Source: an uncultured beta proteobacterium (GTDB taxonomy: Bacteria > Pseudomonadota > Gammaproteobacteria > Burkholderiales > Burkholderiaceae_C). Taken from it: a DNA stretch of 64,000 bases. Each line of letters begins with the position of its first letter. Position 1 is the first letter of the stretch. The DNA lies in the NCBI GenBank assembly GCA_903838565.1, contig CAILZB010000007.1, positions 1-64,000 of the forward strand, read 5' to 3'. Shown in pieces: positions 27,880-37,396 of the stretch. The position numbers were made by a program, and so were the translations under genes. The notes under the pieces are model-generated. The model was not told the origin of the DNA, did no database searches, and saw only the letters and a program-made list of their open reading frames with translations.

Positions 27880-28035
27880 TTGAGCGCGATGCGGAGGCCG
27901 GCCTGGGCCTTCAGGTCGACCCCAAGCGGTCCGGAAAGGCGCATGATGACCGCACAAGCCTTCGGCGGTTGAAATGAGACGAGAGGCGTTTTCATGGACT
28001 GTGTCGCAGGGCTTATTGAAAGCAGAGAGTCCACT

Positions 28036-28419
28036 ATGTCGCACTACCATGCCATCGTCTGGATCGATCATGTTGAAGCCCACGTGATGCACATCAGCCC
28101 GGATGACGTCGAAAAGTCCCTGGTACATCCGAACCAGGGGAATCACAAGCTGCACTCGCGCGTGGGCACCTTGGGAAGCGGTCGCGCGCCTGAAGAGCAG
28201 GACTACTACCACCGTGTCGTTGAATCACTCAAAGGCGCATCCGAGATCCTGATCGTCGGACCGGCACAAGCCAAGCTGCAGCTGGTCAAGCACATTCATT
28301 CGCATGACCCGGAACTCATGGCCAAGATCATCGGCGTGGAAACGGTCGACCATCCGACGGATGGCCAACTGGTGGCCTACGCGCGCAAGTATTTCCTGGC
28401 CAAGGACAAGATGTTGTAG
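28036..28419 (+). CDS. eRF1-like 'translational machinery' small protein
   Basis: 127-aa soluble protein of the family often labelled 'translational machinery protein', with a fold related to domain 3 of eukaryotic release factor eRF1. Seen are AIVWIDHVEAHVMHIS at the N-terminus, a histidine-rich middle (HPNQGNHKLHSRVGTLGSGR), the DYYHRVVESLKGASEILIVGP region and a C-terminal HSHDPELMAKIIGVETVDHP. The start is ATG 28036 with GAGAG upstream. An FNR-like box upstream hints at low-oxygen or stress control. Any ribosome-related role is inference from the family name. Confidence 0.75.
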   Translation: MSHYHAIVWIDHVEAHVMHISPDDVEKSLVHPNQGNHKLHSRVGTLGSGRAPEEQDYYHRVVESLKGASEILIVGPAQAKLQLVKHIHSHDPELMAKIIGVETVDHPTDGQLVAYARKYFLAKDKML

Positions 28420-28451
28420 AGGGCGGATTCGCCGTTCGCGCAGGGCCGGGC

Positions 28452-29717
28452 TCAGATCGCGCCGTCGAACATCATCACATCGACTTCGTCGCCCAGCGCG
28501 ACGTTGCCCTGCTCGTGGCTGAGTACGATCAGGCCGTTGGCTTGAACCATGGAGCTCAGCACGCCCGAGCCCTGGTTGCCGGTGATCTGCACTGACAGCC
28601 TGCCGTCCGCGCCGCTGCTGACGACACCGCGCTGGTACTCGGTGCGACCGGGTTTCTTGCGCATGGATTGCGCGCTGCGCGCCCTGAGCAGAGGTGGCGC
28701 TTTGGCGCCGCTTCCCATCATCTGCAGCAGCGCCCCACGCACGAAGGCCAGGAAGGTCACCATCACGGCCACGGGATTTCCCGGCAGCCCGAACAGCGCG
28801 GCTTGGCCGATGCGTCCCACAGCCATGGGGCGGCCCGGGCGCATGGCGATCTTCCAGAAGGCCACGTCGCCCAACTGCTTCATCATCAGCTTGGTGTAGT
28901 CGGCTTCTCCCACACTCACGCCGCCACTGGTGATGATGGCGTCGGCTTGGGCTGCGGCCCGGGTGAAGGCCGCTTCCAGCCGCTCCGGTTCGTCGCGCAC
29001 CACGCCCATGTCGATGACCTCGCAGCCCAGGCGCGTGAGCAGGCCGAACACGGTGTAACGGTTGCTGTCGAAGACCGCGCCTTCGCGCGTCGGCTCGCCC
29101 AGACTCAGAATCTCATTGCCGGTGGAGAAATAGGCCACGCGCAGCCGGCGCAGCACCTGCACTTTGGCCATGCCCAGGCTGGCCAGCAGGCCCAGGGCCG
29201 CGGGCGTGAGCCGCTCTCCTTTGTGCAGCGCGATGCTTCCGGCCAACAGGTCCTCGCCCAGGAAGCGGCGGTTGTCGCCGCGGCGCAGCGCATTTGCGGC
29301 AATCGTGATCTGGTTCTGCGCCACCGAGGCGAGTTCCTGCGGCACGACCGTGTCGAGTCCTGCGGGCATGACGGCGCCGGTCATGATGCGCAGGCACTGC
29401 CCGGCGCTCACCGTTCCCTGCCAAGCCTGACCCGCCAGCGCGGTGCCGACCGGCGTGAGCGTCAGCGCCTGATCCGGCACGAGCTGGCTGCCGTCAAAGG
29501 CGTAGCCGTCCATGGCCGAGTTGTCGTGCGGTGGCACGCTGACGGGCGAGATCACGTCCTGCGCCAGCACCCGATCCAGCGCCGAAAAGATGTCCACGGC
29601 CTGCGTGTCGGTAATGGGCTCGATCAGGCGCGCGAGGAATTCACGGGCCCGGTCCACGCTCAGCGCCTGCGGGTCATAGCCTTCCAGTTCGGCGGCGATA
29701 TCGGCGAGTGTTTTCAT
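28452..29717 (-). CDS. moeA: molybdopterin molybdenumtransferase MoeA
   Basis: 421-aa enzyme that inserts molybdate into adenylylated molybdopterin. Typical blocks are PPHDNSAMDGYAFDG near the N-terminus, GAVMPAGLDTVVPQE, the MoCF-like core IITSGGVSVGEADYTK and the GLPGNPVAVMVTF loop. The C-terminal domain IV follows. The start is ATG 29717; longer in-frame extensions are not conserved. Same direction as mobA and moaA but separated from them by an opposite-strand acyltransferase gene. Confidence 0.95.
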   Translation of the reverse strand: MKTLADIAAELEGYDPQALSVDRAREFLARLIEPITDTQAVDIFSALDRVLAQDVISPVSVPPHDNSAMDGYAFDGSQLVPDQALTLTPVGTALAGQAWQGTVSAGQCLRIMTGAVMPAGLDTVVPQELASVAQNQITIAANALRRGDNRRFLGEDLLAGSIALHKGERLTPAALGLLASLGMAKVQVLRRLRVAYFSTGNEILSLGEPTREGAVFDSNRYTVFGLLTRLGCEVIDMGVVRDEPERLEAAFTRAAAQADAIITSGGVSVGEADYTKLMMKQLGDVAFWKIAMRPGRPMAVGRIGQAALFGLPGNPVAVMVTFLAFVRGALLQMMGSGAKAPPLLRARSAQSMRKKPGRTEYQRGVVSSGADGRLSVQITGNQGSGVLSSMVQANGLIVLSHEQGNVALGDEVDVMMFDGAI

Positions 29718-29889
29718 GGGTGAGTCGTTCTGTGCAGGAGGGCGGCCTGTTCGCGCCGGTTCGGTCCGATCGAGCGCGGGCCGCAAGAGTGCGATGGTAA
29801 ACCCGCGCCGGCGCTGCGGGATAATGGCCCGACCCGCCGCGCGGCTTGCGCCAGCGCCCCCGCTTCACGTCCCAACGATTGCCCAGACC

Positions 29890-30480
29890 ATGCATCGCAC
29901 ACTCTTCGACACGCCCATCGTGAACACGCTGCTGCGTGCCTTCTCGCTGTTCTTCCTGAAAATCACCGGCTGGAAGGTTCAGGGCAGCATGCCGCCGGGG
30001 TGCCGCAAGAGCGTCTGGATCGCGGCCCCGCACACCAGCAACTGGGACCTGCCCTACACGCTGATGGTGGTGTTCGCGCTGAACCTGAGGGTGTACTGGA
30101 TGGGCAAGGAGCAGCTTTTCAGGTGGCCGTTTCGGGGCTTCATGATGTGGCTTGGCGGCATTCCGGTGCACCGGGAAAAGTCCAGCAACCTGGTGGCCGC
30201 CTCGATCGCCGCGATCCAGCAGGCCCCGGGCCCGATGCAGCTGATCGTGCCGCCGGAAGGCACGCGCGCCAAGGTGCGCTACTGGAAGACGGGCTTTTAC
30301 TACATCGCGCTCGGCGCACAGGTGCCTATCGTCATGGCCTACATGGACTACGAGAAGAAGATCGCCGGACTCGGTCCGGTGTTTCAACCCAGCGGCGACA
30401 TCGACGCCGACATGGCCGCGATCAAGGCCTTTTACGCGCCGTTCAAGGGCCGCATCGCGGCGCAGTTCCACGCCGAGTAA
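29890..30480 (+). CDS. 1-acyl-glycerol-3-phosphate acyltransferase family protein (PlsC-like)
   Basis: 196-aa acyltransferase. The catalytic HX4D is HTSNWD at residues 48-53 and the glycerolipid-binding PEGTR is at 122-126. A hydrophobic N-terminal segment (LLRAFSLFFLKITGW) may anchor it to the inner membrane. It is shorter than classical PlsC and resembles small bacterial members of unknown acceptor. The start is ATG 29890. It is the only plus-strand gene between moeA and mobA. Confidence 0.85.
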   Translation: MHRTLFDTPIVNTLLRAFSLFFLKITGWKVQGSMPPGCRKSVWIAAPHTSNWDLPYTLMVVFALNLRVYWMGKEQLFRWPFRGFMMWLGGIPVHREKSSNLVAASIAAIQQAPGPMQLIVPPEGTRAKVRYWKTGFYYIALGAQVPIVMAYMDYEKKIAGLGPVFQPSGDIDADMAAIKAFYAPFKGRIAAQFHAE

Positions 30481-30486
30481 GAGGGC

Positions 30487-31110
30487 TCAGTCGGATTCCA
30501 GGGAGCGCAATTCGTCCAGCGTGTTGGCGTTGAAGAAGGCCTTGGGGTCGTCGCCGGGCGCATCGAAGGGCACGAGCACGGTCTTGTGCTGCGCGGTCCA
30601 TTTGTCGATCTTGCGCCCTCCCTCGGCCGTGAAGCGCATCAGGCTGGGCAACAGCTCGCGCCGCAGCAGGCAAAACACCGGCTGTGCGCGCAAGCTCCCG
30701 TCCTCCTCGGGCGCGGCCACCATGGCGATCTGCGCGCCTTCGCGCTCCAGCGCCTGTGCCAGGCGTTGTGCCAGATCCAGCGGGAACAGCGGGGAGTCGC
30801 AGGGCAGCGTCAGCAGCAGCGGGGTCTTGCAGTGCTCCAGCCCGCTCAGGAAGCCCGCCAGCGGGCCGGCATAGTCGGCCTGCGCGTCGGGCCACACCGC
30901 AGCGCCAAAGGCGGCATAGTCGCCAAGGCTGCGGTTGGCGTTGATCATGACTTCGCCCACGGGAGCACCGGTCTGCATGCGCAGGCGCCGCAGGGCATGC
31001 AGCGCCAGCGGCGTGCCGTTGAACAGCTGCATGCCCTTGTCCACGCCGCCCATGCGCGTGCCGCGTCCGCCGGCGAGGATGATGGCGCTGATGTCCTTGA
31101 GGGTTGTCAT
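30487..31110 (-). CDS. mobA: molybdenum cofactor guanylyltransferase MobA
   Basis: 207-aa enzyme that attaches GMP to molybdopterin, forming the MGD cofactor. The nucleotide-binding N-terminus [18 protein letters not shown] and the metal/GTP motif LPCDSPLFP are present, as is the [11 protein letters not shown] block. The start is ATG 31110; a GTG at 31122 overlapping the moaA stop would add four residues. It follows moaA directly and is probably co-transcribed. Confidence 0.94.
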   Translation of the reverse strand: MTTLKDISAIILAGGRGTRMGGVDKGMQLFNGTPLALHALRRLRMQTGAPVGEVMINANRSLGDYAAFGAAVWPDAQADYAGPLAGFLSGLEHCKTPLLLTLPCDSPLFPLDLAQRLAQALEREGAQIAMVAAPEEDGSLRAQPVFCLLRRELLPSLMRFTAEGGRKIDKWTAQHKTVLVPFDAPGDDPKAFFNANTLDELRSLESD

Positions 31111-31114
31111 TTCT

Positions 31115-32263
31115 TTAGCCACCGATGTAGCTCATCTCGACCCGCCTGGCGCCGGTGCCGCTGTCGGGGGGGAGGGTGCTGCGCAGTTCGGAGTAGCGGT
31201 CGCTGCGGCCCTGCCAGATCTGGCCGATGGCGCTGGCGATCGCTTCGTCGCCGGCGTCGCCGCGTAGCAGCGGTTTCAGGTCGTATCCGTCCTGGGCAAA
31301 CAGGCACAGGTAAAGCTTGCCTTCGGTGGACAGGCGGGCGCGGTTGCAGTCGCCGCAAAAAGCGCGCGTCACGCTGCTGATGACGCCGATCTCGCCGGCG
31401 GCTGCATCGTGATTTCCATCGGCGTCGGCGTAGCCCCAGCGCTGCGCGGTTTCACCTGGCGCGCAAGGGTCCAGCGCCCGCAGCGGCAGCTCGGCGTGGA
31501 TGCGGCGCACCACCTCGGCCGACGGCACCACCTCGTCCATGCGCCAGCCGTTGGTCGCGCCCACGTCCATGTATTCGATGAAGCGCAGCACGATGCCTGA
31601 GCCTTTGAAGTGCCGCGCCATGCGCAGGATTTCGTGGTCGTTGCTGCCGCGCTTGACCACCATGTTCACCTTGATCGGGCCTAACCCGACCTCGCGCGCA
31701 ACTTCGATCCCTTGCAGCACATCGGCCACAGGAAAGTCCACATCGTTCATGCGCCGGAAAACCGCGTCGTCAAGACCATCCAAGCTCACGGTGACGCGCT
31801 GCAGCCCCGCGTCCTTGAGCGATTGCGCCTTACGCGCCAGCAGCGACCCGTTGGTGGTGAGGGTGATGTCCAGCGGCTGGCCCTGCAGCGTGCGCAGGTT
31901 CGCCAACTGCTCGATCAGGCGCTCCAGATTCTTGCGCAGCAGCGGCTCGCCGCCGGTGAGGCGGATCTTCTGCACGCCGTGCGCCACGAATTGCCGCGCC
32001 AGGCGGGTGATTTCCTCGAAGCTGAGCAGACTGGCGTGCGGCAGGTAGGCGTAGTCCCGATCAAACACCTCCTTGGGCATGCAATAGCTGCAGCGGAAGT
32101 TGCAGCGATCGGTGACGCTGATGCGCAGATCGCGCAGCGGCCGGCCCAGGGTGTCGGCGAGCCGGCCACTGGCCGCCACCGGCATGTGCCCGTGCGGCAG
32201 CGCCAGACCGGCATGACGCAGGTCGGTCAGGGGGATGGTGCGGTGGGTATCGCGTTCAGACAT
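31115..32263 (-). CDS. moaA: GTP 3',8-cyclase MoaA
   Basis: 382-aa radical SAM enzyme, first step of molybdopterin synthesis. The SAM cluster cysteines are C54, C58 and C61 ([13 protein letters not shown]). The C-terminal second 4Fe-4S cluster, which binds GTP, is in [20 protein letters not shown]. The C-terminal MSYIGG retains the di-glycine tail needed for activity. The N-terminus is about 40 residues longer than in E. coli, common in Burkholderiales. moaC, moaD and moaE are not in the window. Confidence 0.95.
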   Translation of the reverse strand: MSERDTHRTIPLTDLRHAGLALPHGHMPVAASGRLADTLGRPLRDLRISVTDRCNFRCSYCMPKEVFDRDYAYLPHASLLSFEEITRLARQFVAHGVQKIRLTGGEPLLRKNLERLIEQLANLRTLQGQPLDITLTTNGSLLARKAQSLKDAGLQRVTVSLDGLDDAVFRRMNDVDFPVADVLQGIEVAREVGLGPIKVNMVVKRGSNDHEILRMARHFKGSGIVLRFIEYMDVGATNGWRMDEVVPSAEVVRRIHAELPLRALDPCAPGETAQRWGYADADGNHDAAAGEIGVISSVTRAFCGDCNRARLSTEGKLYLCLFAQDGYDLKPLLRGDAGDEAIASAIGQIWQGRSDRYSELRSTLPPDSGTGARRVEMSYIGG

Positions 32264-32345
32264 GCGCCATTTTCGCCGCTTGTGGCGCCAAGCCGGACTT
32301 AACCCTGCGCCGCCGCGGTGAATGGCCAGCGCCCGGGGATTCGGT

Positions 32346-33644
32346 TCAGCCGAGTTTTTGTGCCGCCTTGAGCGCCTGCTTCAGGTCCTCGATCAGGTCC
32401 TGCGGGTCCTCCAGCCCGATCGACAGCCGGATCGTCCCCTGGGCAATGCCGGCGCGCGCCAGCGCCTCGTCGTTCATGCGGAAGTGGGTGGTGCTGGCAG
32501 GGTGGATCACCAGGCTGCGGCAGTCGCCCACGTTCGCCAGATGGCTGAAAACCTTGAGCGTCTCCACGAACTTCTTGCCCTGCGCGCGGCTGCCGTTGAG
32601 GTCGAAGCTGAACACCGATCCGGCGCCGCGCGGCAGCAGCCTTTGTGCCAGCGCGTGGCTGGGGTGCGACTCCAGCATCGGGTGGCCGACGCGCGCCACA
32701 AATGCGTGGCTGGTGAGGAATTCGACCACCTTTTGGGTATTGCTCATGTGCCGCGCCATGCGCAGCGGGAGCGTCTCCACGCCCTGCAGGATCAGCCAGG
32801 CGGTGTGCGGACTCATGCAGGCACCGAAGTCGCGCAGTCCTTCGCGCCGCGCCCGCAGCAGGAAGGCGCCCACGGTCGACTCCTCGGAAAACACCATGTT
32901 GTGAAAGCCATCGTAGGGCTCGGTCAGCTCCGGGAATTTGCCGCTCTTGTCCCAGTCGAAACTGCCGCCATCGACCACGATCCCGCCCACCACCGTGCCG
33001 TGACCGCTCAAAAACTTGGTGGCCGAGTGGTACACGATGTCGGCGCCATGCTCGAACGGGCGCATCAGCCAGGGCGAGGTGAGCGTGGAGTCGATCAGCA
33101 GCGGCACGCCGGCGTCGTGCGCCAGCGCGCTGATCAGCGGAATGTCCAGCACCTCGAGTCCCGGGTTGCCGACGGTTTCGCCGAAAAAAAGCTTGGTGTT
33201 GGGTCGCACCGCGGCGCGCCAGCCGTCGATGTCGCTCGGCTGCACGAACGTGGTTTCGATGCCGAAGCGGCGCAGCGTGTAGTGCAGCAGGTTTTGCGAG
33301 CCACCATACAGGGCGGTACTGGCGACAATGTGCGACCCTGCGCCCAGCAGCGTGGCGATGGCCAGGTGCAGCGCGGCCTGGCCGCTGGCCGTTGTGATGG
33401 CGCCGATGCCGCCTTCGAGCGCACTGACGCGTTGCTCCAGCACCGCGTTCGTCGGGTTGCTGATGCGCGAATAGACGTGGCCGGCACGCTCCAGGTTGAA
33501 CAGCGCGGCGGCGTGGTCGCTGGACTCGAACACGAACGAGGTCGTGAGATGGATGGGCGTGGCGCGCGCGCCGGTGGCGGGGTCGGGTGCAGCCCCGGCG
33601 TGCAGCGCCAAGGTGTCGAAACCGGGGTCGGAATAGCCGGGCAT
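32346..33644 (-). CDS. metY: O-acetylhomoserine aminocarboxypropyltransferase (sulfhydrylase)
   Basis: 432-aa Cys/Met-metabolism PLP enzyme that makes homocysteine from O-acetylhomoserine and sulfide. Blocks seen are [19 protein letters not shown], the [13 protein letters not shown] substrate loop, the PLP lysine K210 in [12 protein letters not shown] and the [15 protein letters not shown]-terminus. The long insert between K210 and the C-terminal domain fits MetY rather than MetB or MetC. Divergent from the CBS-domain gene. Confidence 0.92.
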   Translation of the reverse strand: MPGYSDPGFDTLALHAGAAPDPATGARATPIHLTTSFVFESSDHAAALFNLERAGHVYSRISNPTNAVLEQRVSALEGGIGAITTASGQAALHLAIATLLGAGSHIVASTALYGGSQNLLHYTLRRFGIETTFVQPSDIDGWRAAVRPNTKLFFGETVGNPGLEVLDIPLISALAHDAGVPLLIDSTLTSPWLMRPFEHGADIVYHSATKFLSGHGTVVGGIVVDGGSFDWDKSGKFPELTEPYDGFHNMVFSEESTVGAFLLRARREGLRDFGACMSPHTAWLILQGVETLPLRMARHMSNTQKVVEFLTSHAFVARVGHPMLESHPSHALAQRLLPRGAGSVFSFDLNGSRAQGKKFVETLKVFSHLANVGDCRSLVIHPASTTHFRMNDEALARAGIAQGTIRLSIGLEDPQDLIEDLKQALKAAQKLG

Positions 33645-33776
33645 GTTGTCTCCGATGGCGTGTGAAACAGTTACTCAGACAGGGTTAACCCACGGTCGTG
33701 GAGTCGCTCAGTCCCCGCCATTGTGGGCTATATTGGCGACCTGACCTCTGTCCTCAACCGATTAGGAGAACACACC

Positions 33777-34235
33777 ATGAAAGTCCACGACATCCTGCGC
33801 GTCAAAGGCAACACGCTTTACACCGCCCACCCCGACGAATCACTGGCCGGCGCGGTGAACATGATGGCCGAGAAGGACATCGGTTCCGTGGTGGTGATGG
33901 AGCATGGCAAGTTTGTCGGCCTGCTGAGTTTTCGCGAAGTGATCCGCATCCTGGCCAAGGGCGGCGGCGCTTTAGGCAATGTCAGCCTGCGCGCGGCGCT
34001 GGACAAGTCCCCGCTGACCTGTAGCTCCGAGACCGATCTGGACGAGGTGCGCCGCATGATGCTGGAGCACCATGCGCGCTACATGCCGGTGCTGGACCAG
34101 GGCACGCTCCAGGGCGTGATCAGTTTTTACGACGTGGCCAAGGCCGTGGTGGAGAGCCAGAACTTCGAAAACAAGATGCTCAAGGCCTATATCCGCGACT
34201 GGCCCGAAGAAGAGGCGCCCAAAGCGGCAGAATAG
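33777..34235 (+). CDS. CBS-domain protein
   Basis: 152-aa protein made of two CBS domains (about residues 8-62 and 75-130). The DESLAGAVNMMAEKDIGSVVV and ARYMPVLDQGTLQGVISFYD segments are typical and the pair should form a Bateman module binding an adenosyl ligand. The start is ATG 33777 with TTAGGAGAA upstream. It is followed by a strong terminator. Stand-alone CBS proteins in proteobacteria are energy or redox sensors of poorly known targets. Confidence 0.92.
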   Translation: MKVHDILRVKGNTLYTAHPDESLAGAVNMMAEKDIGSVVVMEHGKFVGLLSFREVIRILAKGGGALGNVSLRAALDKSPLTCSSETDLDEVRRMMLEHHARYMPVLDQGTLQGVISFYDVAKAVVESQNFENKMLKAYIRDWPEEEAPKAAE

Positions 34236-34278
34236 ACCCTGCGCGGGAAGCTGTCCCGTGCACACCCCTGGCGACCTC

Positions 34279-34307
34279 GCGCGGCCTCTTGGGCCGCGCA
34301 ACTTTTT
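34279..34307 (+). terminator. Rho-independent terminator between the CBS gene and aroC
   Basis: GCGCGGCC (34279-34286), a 5-base loop and GGCCGCGC (34292-34299) form an 8-bp perfect stem followed by five T at 34303-34307. A second hairpin, GCGCGGGA/TCCCGTGC at 34241-34261, lies just before it. The T run ends only 16 bases before the aroC start codon. Confidence 0.8.
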
Positions 34308-34323
34308 CTGAAATCTGATTCCT

Positions 34324-35421
34324 ATGTCCGGCAACACTTTCGGCCAACTCTTTTCCGTCACCAATTTCGGTGAATCCCATGGCCCGGCGATCGGCTGCGT
34401 GATCGACGGCTGCCCGCCGGGCATGGCGCTGAGCGAGGCCGACATCCAGCCCGATCTGGACCGCCGTCGCCCCGGCACGAGCCGCTTCGTGACCCAGCGC
34501 AACGAACCCGACGCGGTGGAAATCTTGAGCGGCGTGTACCAGGGGCTGACCACAGGCACGCCGATTTGCCTGCTGATCCGCAACACCGACCAGCGCAGCA
34601 AGGACTACGGCAACATCGTCGAAACCTTCCGCCCCGGTCACGCCGACTACACCTACTGGCACAAATACGGCGTGCGCGATCCGCGCGGCGGCGGCCGCTC
34701 CTCGGCGCGCCTGACCGCGCCCATGGTGGCCGCGGGTGCCGTGGCCAAGAAGTGGCTTTGCGCAAAATACGGCACCCAATTTCGCGGCTGCATGACGCAG
34801 ATCGGCGAGATGCCGATCCCCTTCGAATCCTGGGAGCATGTGCAGACCAATGCTTTCTTCGCGCCCGTGGCCGACGTGTCTGCGCTGGAGAACTACATGG
34901 ACGCGCTGCGCAAGTCGGGCGACTCCTGCGGCGCACGGCTGCGAGTGGTGGCGTCCAACGTGCCGGTGGGCCTGGGCGAGCCGCTGTTTGACAAGATGGA
35001 TGCCGATATCGCTTACGCCATGATGGGCATCAACGCCGTCAAGGGCGTGGAGATCGGTGCCGGTTTTGCCAGCGTGAGCCAGCGCGGCAGCCAGCACGGC
35101 GACGCGCTCTCGCCCGAGGGTTTCCGCTCCAACAACGCCGGCGGCGTGCTCGGCGGCATCAGCACCGGGCAGGACCTGGAGGTGTCGATCGCGGTCAAGC
35201 CGACCAGCTCCATCCTTACGCCGCGCGAGTCCATCGATCTGCATGGAGCCTCCACCGAGGTCGTGACCAAGGGCCGCCACGACCCCTGCGTCGGCATCCG
35301 CGCCACGCCCATCGCCGAGGCCATGCTGGCACTGGTGGTGATGGACCACGCGCTACGGCACCGCGCCCAGTGCGCCGACGTGGCCGTGAGCACGCCCGAT
35401 ATCGCGGCACCCCGCGCGTGA
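34324..35421 (+). CDS. aroC: chorismate synthase
   Basis: 365-aa FMN-dependent lyase that turns EPSP into chorismate, the last shikimate-pathway step. All three family signatures are present: [19 protein letters not shown] at the N-terminus, the [15 protein letters not shown] loop in the middle and the [20 protein letters not shown] block. The histidine and arginine contacts of [14 protein letters not shown] are intact. The start is ATG 34324. An intrinsic terminator sits immediately upstream and the stop overlaps the next gene as GTGA. Confidence 0.96.
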   Translation: MSGNTFGQLFSVTNFGESHGPAIGCVIDGCPPGMALSEADIQPDLDRRRPGTSRFVTQRNEPDAVEILSGVYQGLTTGTPICLLIRNTDQRSKDYGNIVETFRPGHADYTYWHKYGVRDPRGGGRSSARLTAPMVAAGAVAKKWLCAKYGTQFRGCMTQIGEMPIPFESWEHVQTNAFFAPVADVSALENYMDALRKSGDSCGARLRVVASNVPVGLGEPLFDKMDADIAYAMMGINAVKGVEIGAGFASVSQRGSQHGDALSPEGFRSNNAGGVLGGISTGQDLEVSIAVKPTSSILTPRESIDLHGASTEVVTKGRHDPCVGIRATPIAEAMLALVVMDHALRHRAQCADVAVSTPDIAAPRA

Positions 35422-36596
35422 CCCAGCGCCGCCAGCAACTGCTGCCCTTTGCTGTCCTCTCGGGCAGCTATTTCGCGCACATCGGGTTTTTCAATCCCTA
35501 CCTACCGCTGTGGCTCAAGGACATGGGCCTGAGCCTGTTCGCCATCAGCCTGCTGACTTCGGTGCAGGCTGCCACGCGCCTGTTTGCGCCCTACGGCTGG
35601 GGCGCCTTGAGTGATCACACTGGCGAGCGCGTGAAGTTGCTGCGCTATGGCGCGACCGGCGCGCTGCTCTGTTCGCTCGGACTGTGGTTCGACTTCGGCC
35701 TGTGGTGGCTGGCCGCGGTGCTGCTGCTGATGTTCACCCACACCAGCTCCATGATGTCGCTGAGCGAGGCCGCGATGGCGCATCTGGTGAGCCAGGGCGG
35801 CGCCTTCGACGCACGGCGCTACGGACGCGTGCGGGTCTGGGGTTCGTTCGGCTTTCTGGCGACGGTGCTGGCCGCGGGCGCCTGGTTCGAACATTTCGGC
35901 ATGAAGCATTTCCCGGCCTGGACCCTGCTCACGCTGGCCTGCGTCACCGCCAGCGTCTGGATGCTGCCGGACCTGAAGGAGGCAGTGGCGCTGCCGCACG
36001 AAAAGGTCTCGGTGTGGCCGGTGCTGCGCCAGCGGCCGGTGCAATGGCTTTTTGCCGCGATCTTTTTCCACGTGTTCTCGCACATGGGGATCTACATCTT
36101 CTTCTCGCTCTACCTGGACTCGCTGGGCTACAGCAAGACCTTGATCGGCGTGCTCTGGGCGGTATCGGTGGTGCTGGAGATCGGCTGGTTTTATACCCAG
36201 AGCCGTTGGCTGCCGTACCTGAGCCTGAGTGCCTGGCTGATGCTGTGCGGCGCGGCCATGGTGCTGCGCCTGGGGCTCACCGCCACCAGCGCTTCGGTGC
36301 TGGGCCTGTTGCTGCTGGCGCAATGCCTGCACGCGCTCACCTTCGCGGCGCACCACGCGGCCTGCATCGCGCTGCTGTCGCACCACTTTCCGGGACGCCT
36401 GCGCGGACGCGGCCAGGCCCTATACACCGTCATTGGCTACGGCTTTCCCGGGGTTCTGGGCGGCTTGGCGGGAGGCGCCCTGAGCTCGCGCTTCGGCCTG
36501 GGCAGCGTGTACTGGGCTTCGTTCGTGCTGGCGCTGCTGGCCACGCTGTGTTCCTATCGCGTTTGGCGCGCGCAACACCACGCTCTGCAAGCCTGA
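35418..36596 (+). CDS. MFS transporter (PPP/HcaT-like)
   Basis: 392-aa major facilitator with about 12 helices, similar to the phenylpropionate permease (HcaT) group of the LacY-like MFS branch. Characteristic pieces are [20 protein letters not shown] at the start, the [18 protein letters not shown] loop after helix 2, and [14 protein letters not shown]. The start is GTG 35418, overlapping the aroC stop. The substrate is unknown: family members carry aromatic acids or sugars, and co-transcription with aroC is suggestive but not proof of an aromatic substrate. Confidence 0.88.
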   Translation: MTQRRQQLLPFAVLSGSYFAHIGFFNPYLPLWLKDMGLSLFAISLLTSVQAATRLFAPYGWGALSDHTGERVKLLRYGATGALLCSLGLWFDFGLWWLAAVLLLMFTHTSSMMSLSEAAMAHLVSQGGAFDARRYGRVRVWGSFGFLATVLAAGAWFEHFGMKHFPAWTLLTLACVTASVWMLPDLKEAVALPHEKVSVWPVLRQRPVQWLFAAIFFHVFSHMGIYIFFSLYLDSLGYSKTLIGVLWAVSVVLEIGWFYTQSRWLPYLSLSAWLMLCGAAMVLRLGLTATSASVLGLLLLAQCLHALTFAAHHAACIALLSHHFPGRLRGRGQALYTVIGYGFPGVLGGLAGGALSSRFGLGSVYWASFVLALLATLCSYRVWRAQHHALQA

Positions 36597-36702
36597 GCCG
36601 ATGCGATAATGATTCGCCCAGCTCTCATGCTTCGGCTGCGATGCGCCCCGAGTCATGAAAGTTGATCCATCCAAGTTAACGGCTTTTTGCGAGATCAATA
36701 CC

Positions 36703-37326
36703 ATGCCACGCTATAACGCCGCTTTTGAAATTCATCTCCACGGTGAGGTTGCGCTGCGCCCCGAAGTCACGTTCGAGCAGTTGCAGGAAGCACTCAAGCC
36801 GATCTGGAAATACGCCGGCGGGCGCTCGCTGACCGATGCCGCCACCAGCGCTTACGAGGAGGAGCCCGGCCTGCGCTTTGACCCCAAGGAGCACATGCTG
36901 CAGATGTGCTGGACGGTTCCCGGTGAGGACGATTTCCGCCAGGCCGCCGAGGACATGTGCATGAACCTGAACGAGCTCACGCTCAAGGGCGCCGCCATCG
37001 AAGTCACGTTTTACGACGTCGAGTTCGACGAGGAGGAGGACGGCGATGCCGATTCCCGCGACGATTTCGTGATGCTGTTTGTCGGACCCGACCCCGCTGC
37101 CATCATGCAGGTGCAGCGCGACCTGCTGGTGCAGGACGTGGTGAACATGATGGAGCGCCACTTCGACGGCGCAGAGCTCGGTGGCGTCGTGGCCGAGATC
37201 GACAAGCTCTTCAGCCAGCGTTTTGACGCGCTGGTGAACTCGCTGGAGGTGGGCCGCTCGCCGCGCGGATCGGGCGGCGCGCCCGGCAGCGGTCACGGTG
37301 GCCGCCGGCCACGCCACCTGCACTGA
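36703..37326 (+). CDS. conserved hypothetical protein (DUF6806-like)
   Basis: 207-aa acidic soluble protein that I associate with the DUF6806 family of Burkholderiales. It opens with MPRYNAAFEIHLHGEVALRP. The middle contains a strongly acidic loop (DVEFDEEEDGDADSRDD) and is followed by FVMLFVGPDPAAIMQVQRDLLVQD in part. The tail is Gly/Arg/His-rich (RSPRGSGGAPGSGHGGRRP). The ATG at 36703 is preferred over one at 36655 because the extra 16 residues look non-conserved. Located just upstream of the pilus operon, but no link to it is visible. Function unknown. Confidence 0.75.
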   Translation: MPRYNAAFEIHLHGEVALRPEVTFEQLQEALKPIWKYAGGRSLTDAATSAYEEEPGLRFDPKEHMLQMCWTVPGEDDFRQAAEDMCMNLNELTLKGAAIEVTFYDVEFDEEEDGDADSRDDFVMLFVGPDPAAIMQVQRDLLVQDVVNMMERHFDGAELGGVVAEIDKLFSQRFDALVNSLEVGRSPRGSGGAPGSGHGGRRPRHLH

Positions 37327-37396
37327 GCCGTACCCAGGCCCGCCGACCGAACCCACGCTTGCCGCTGAACACTCCAAGAAATCCCAAGGAATGCCC

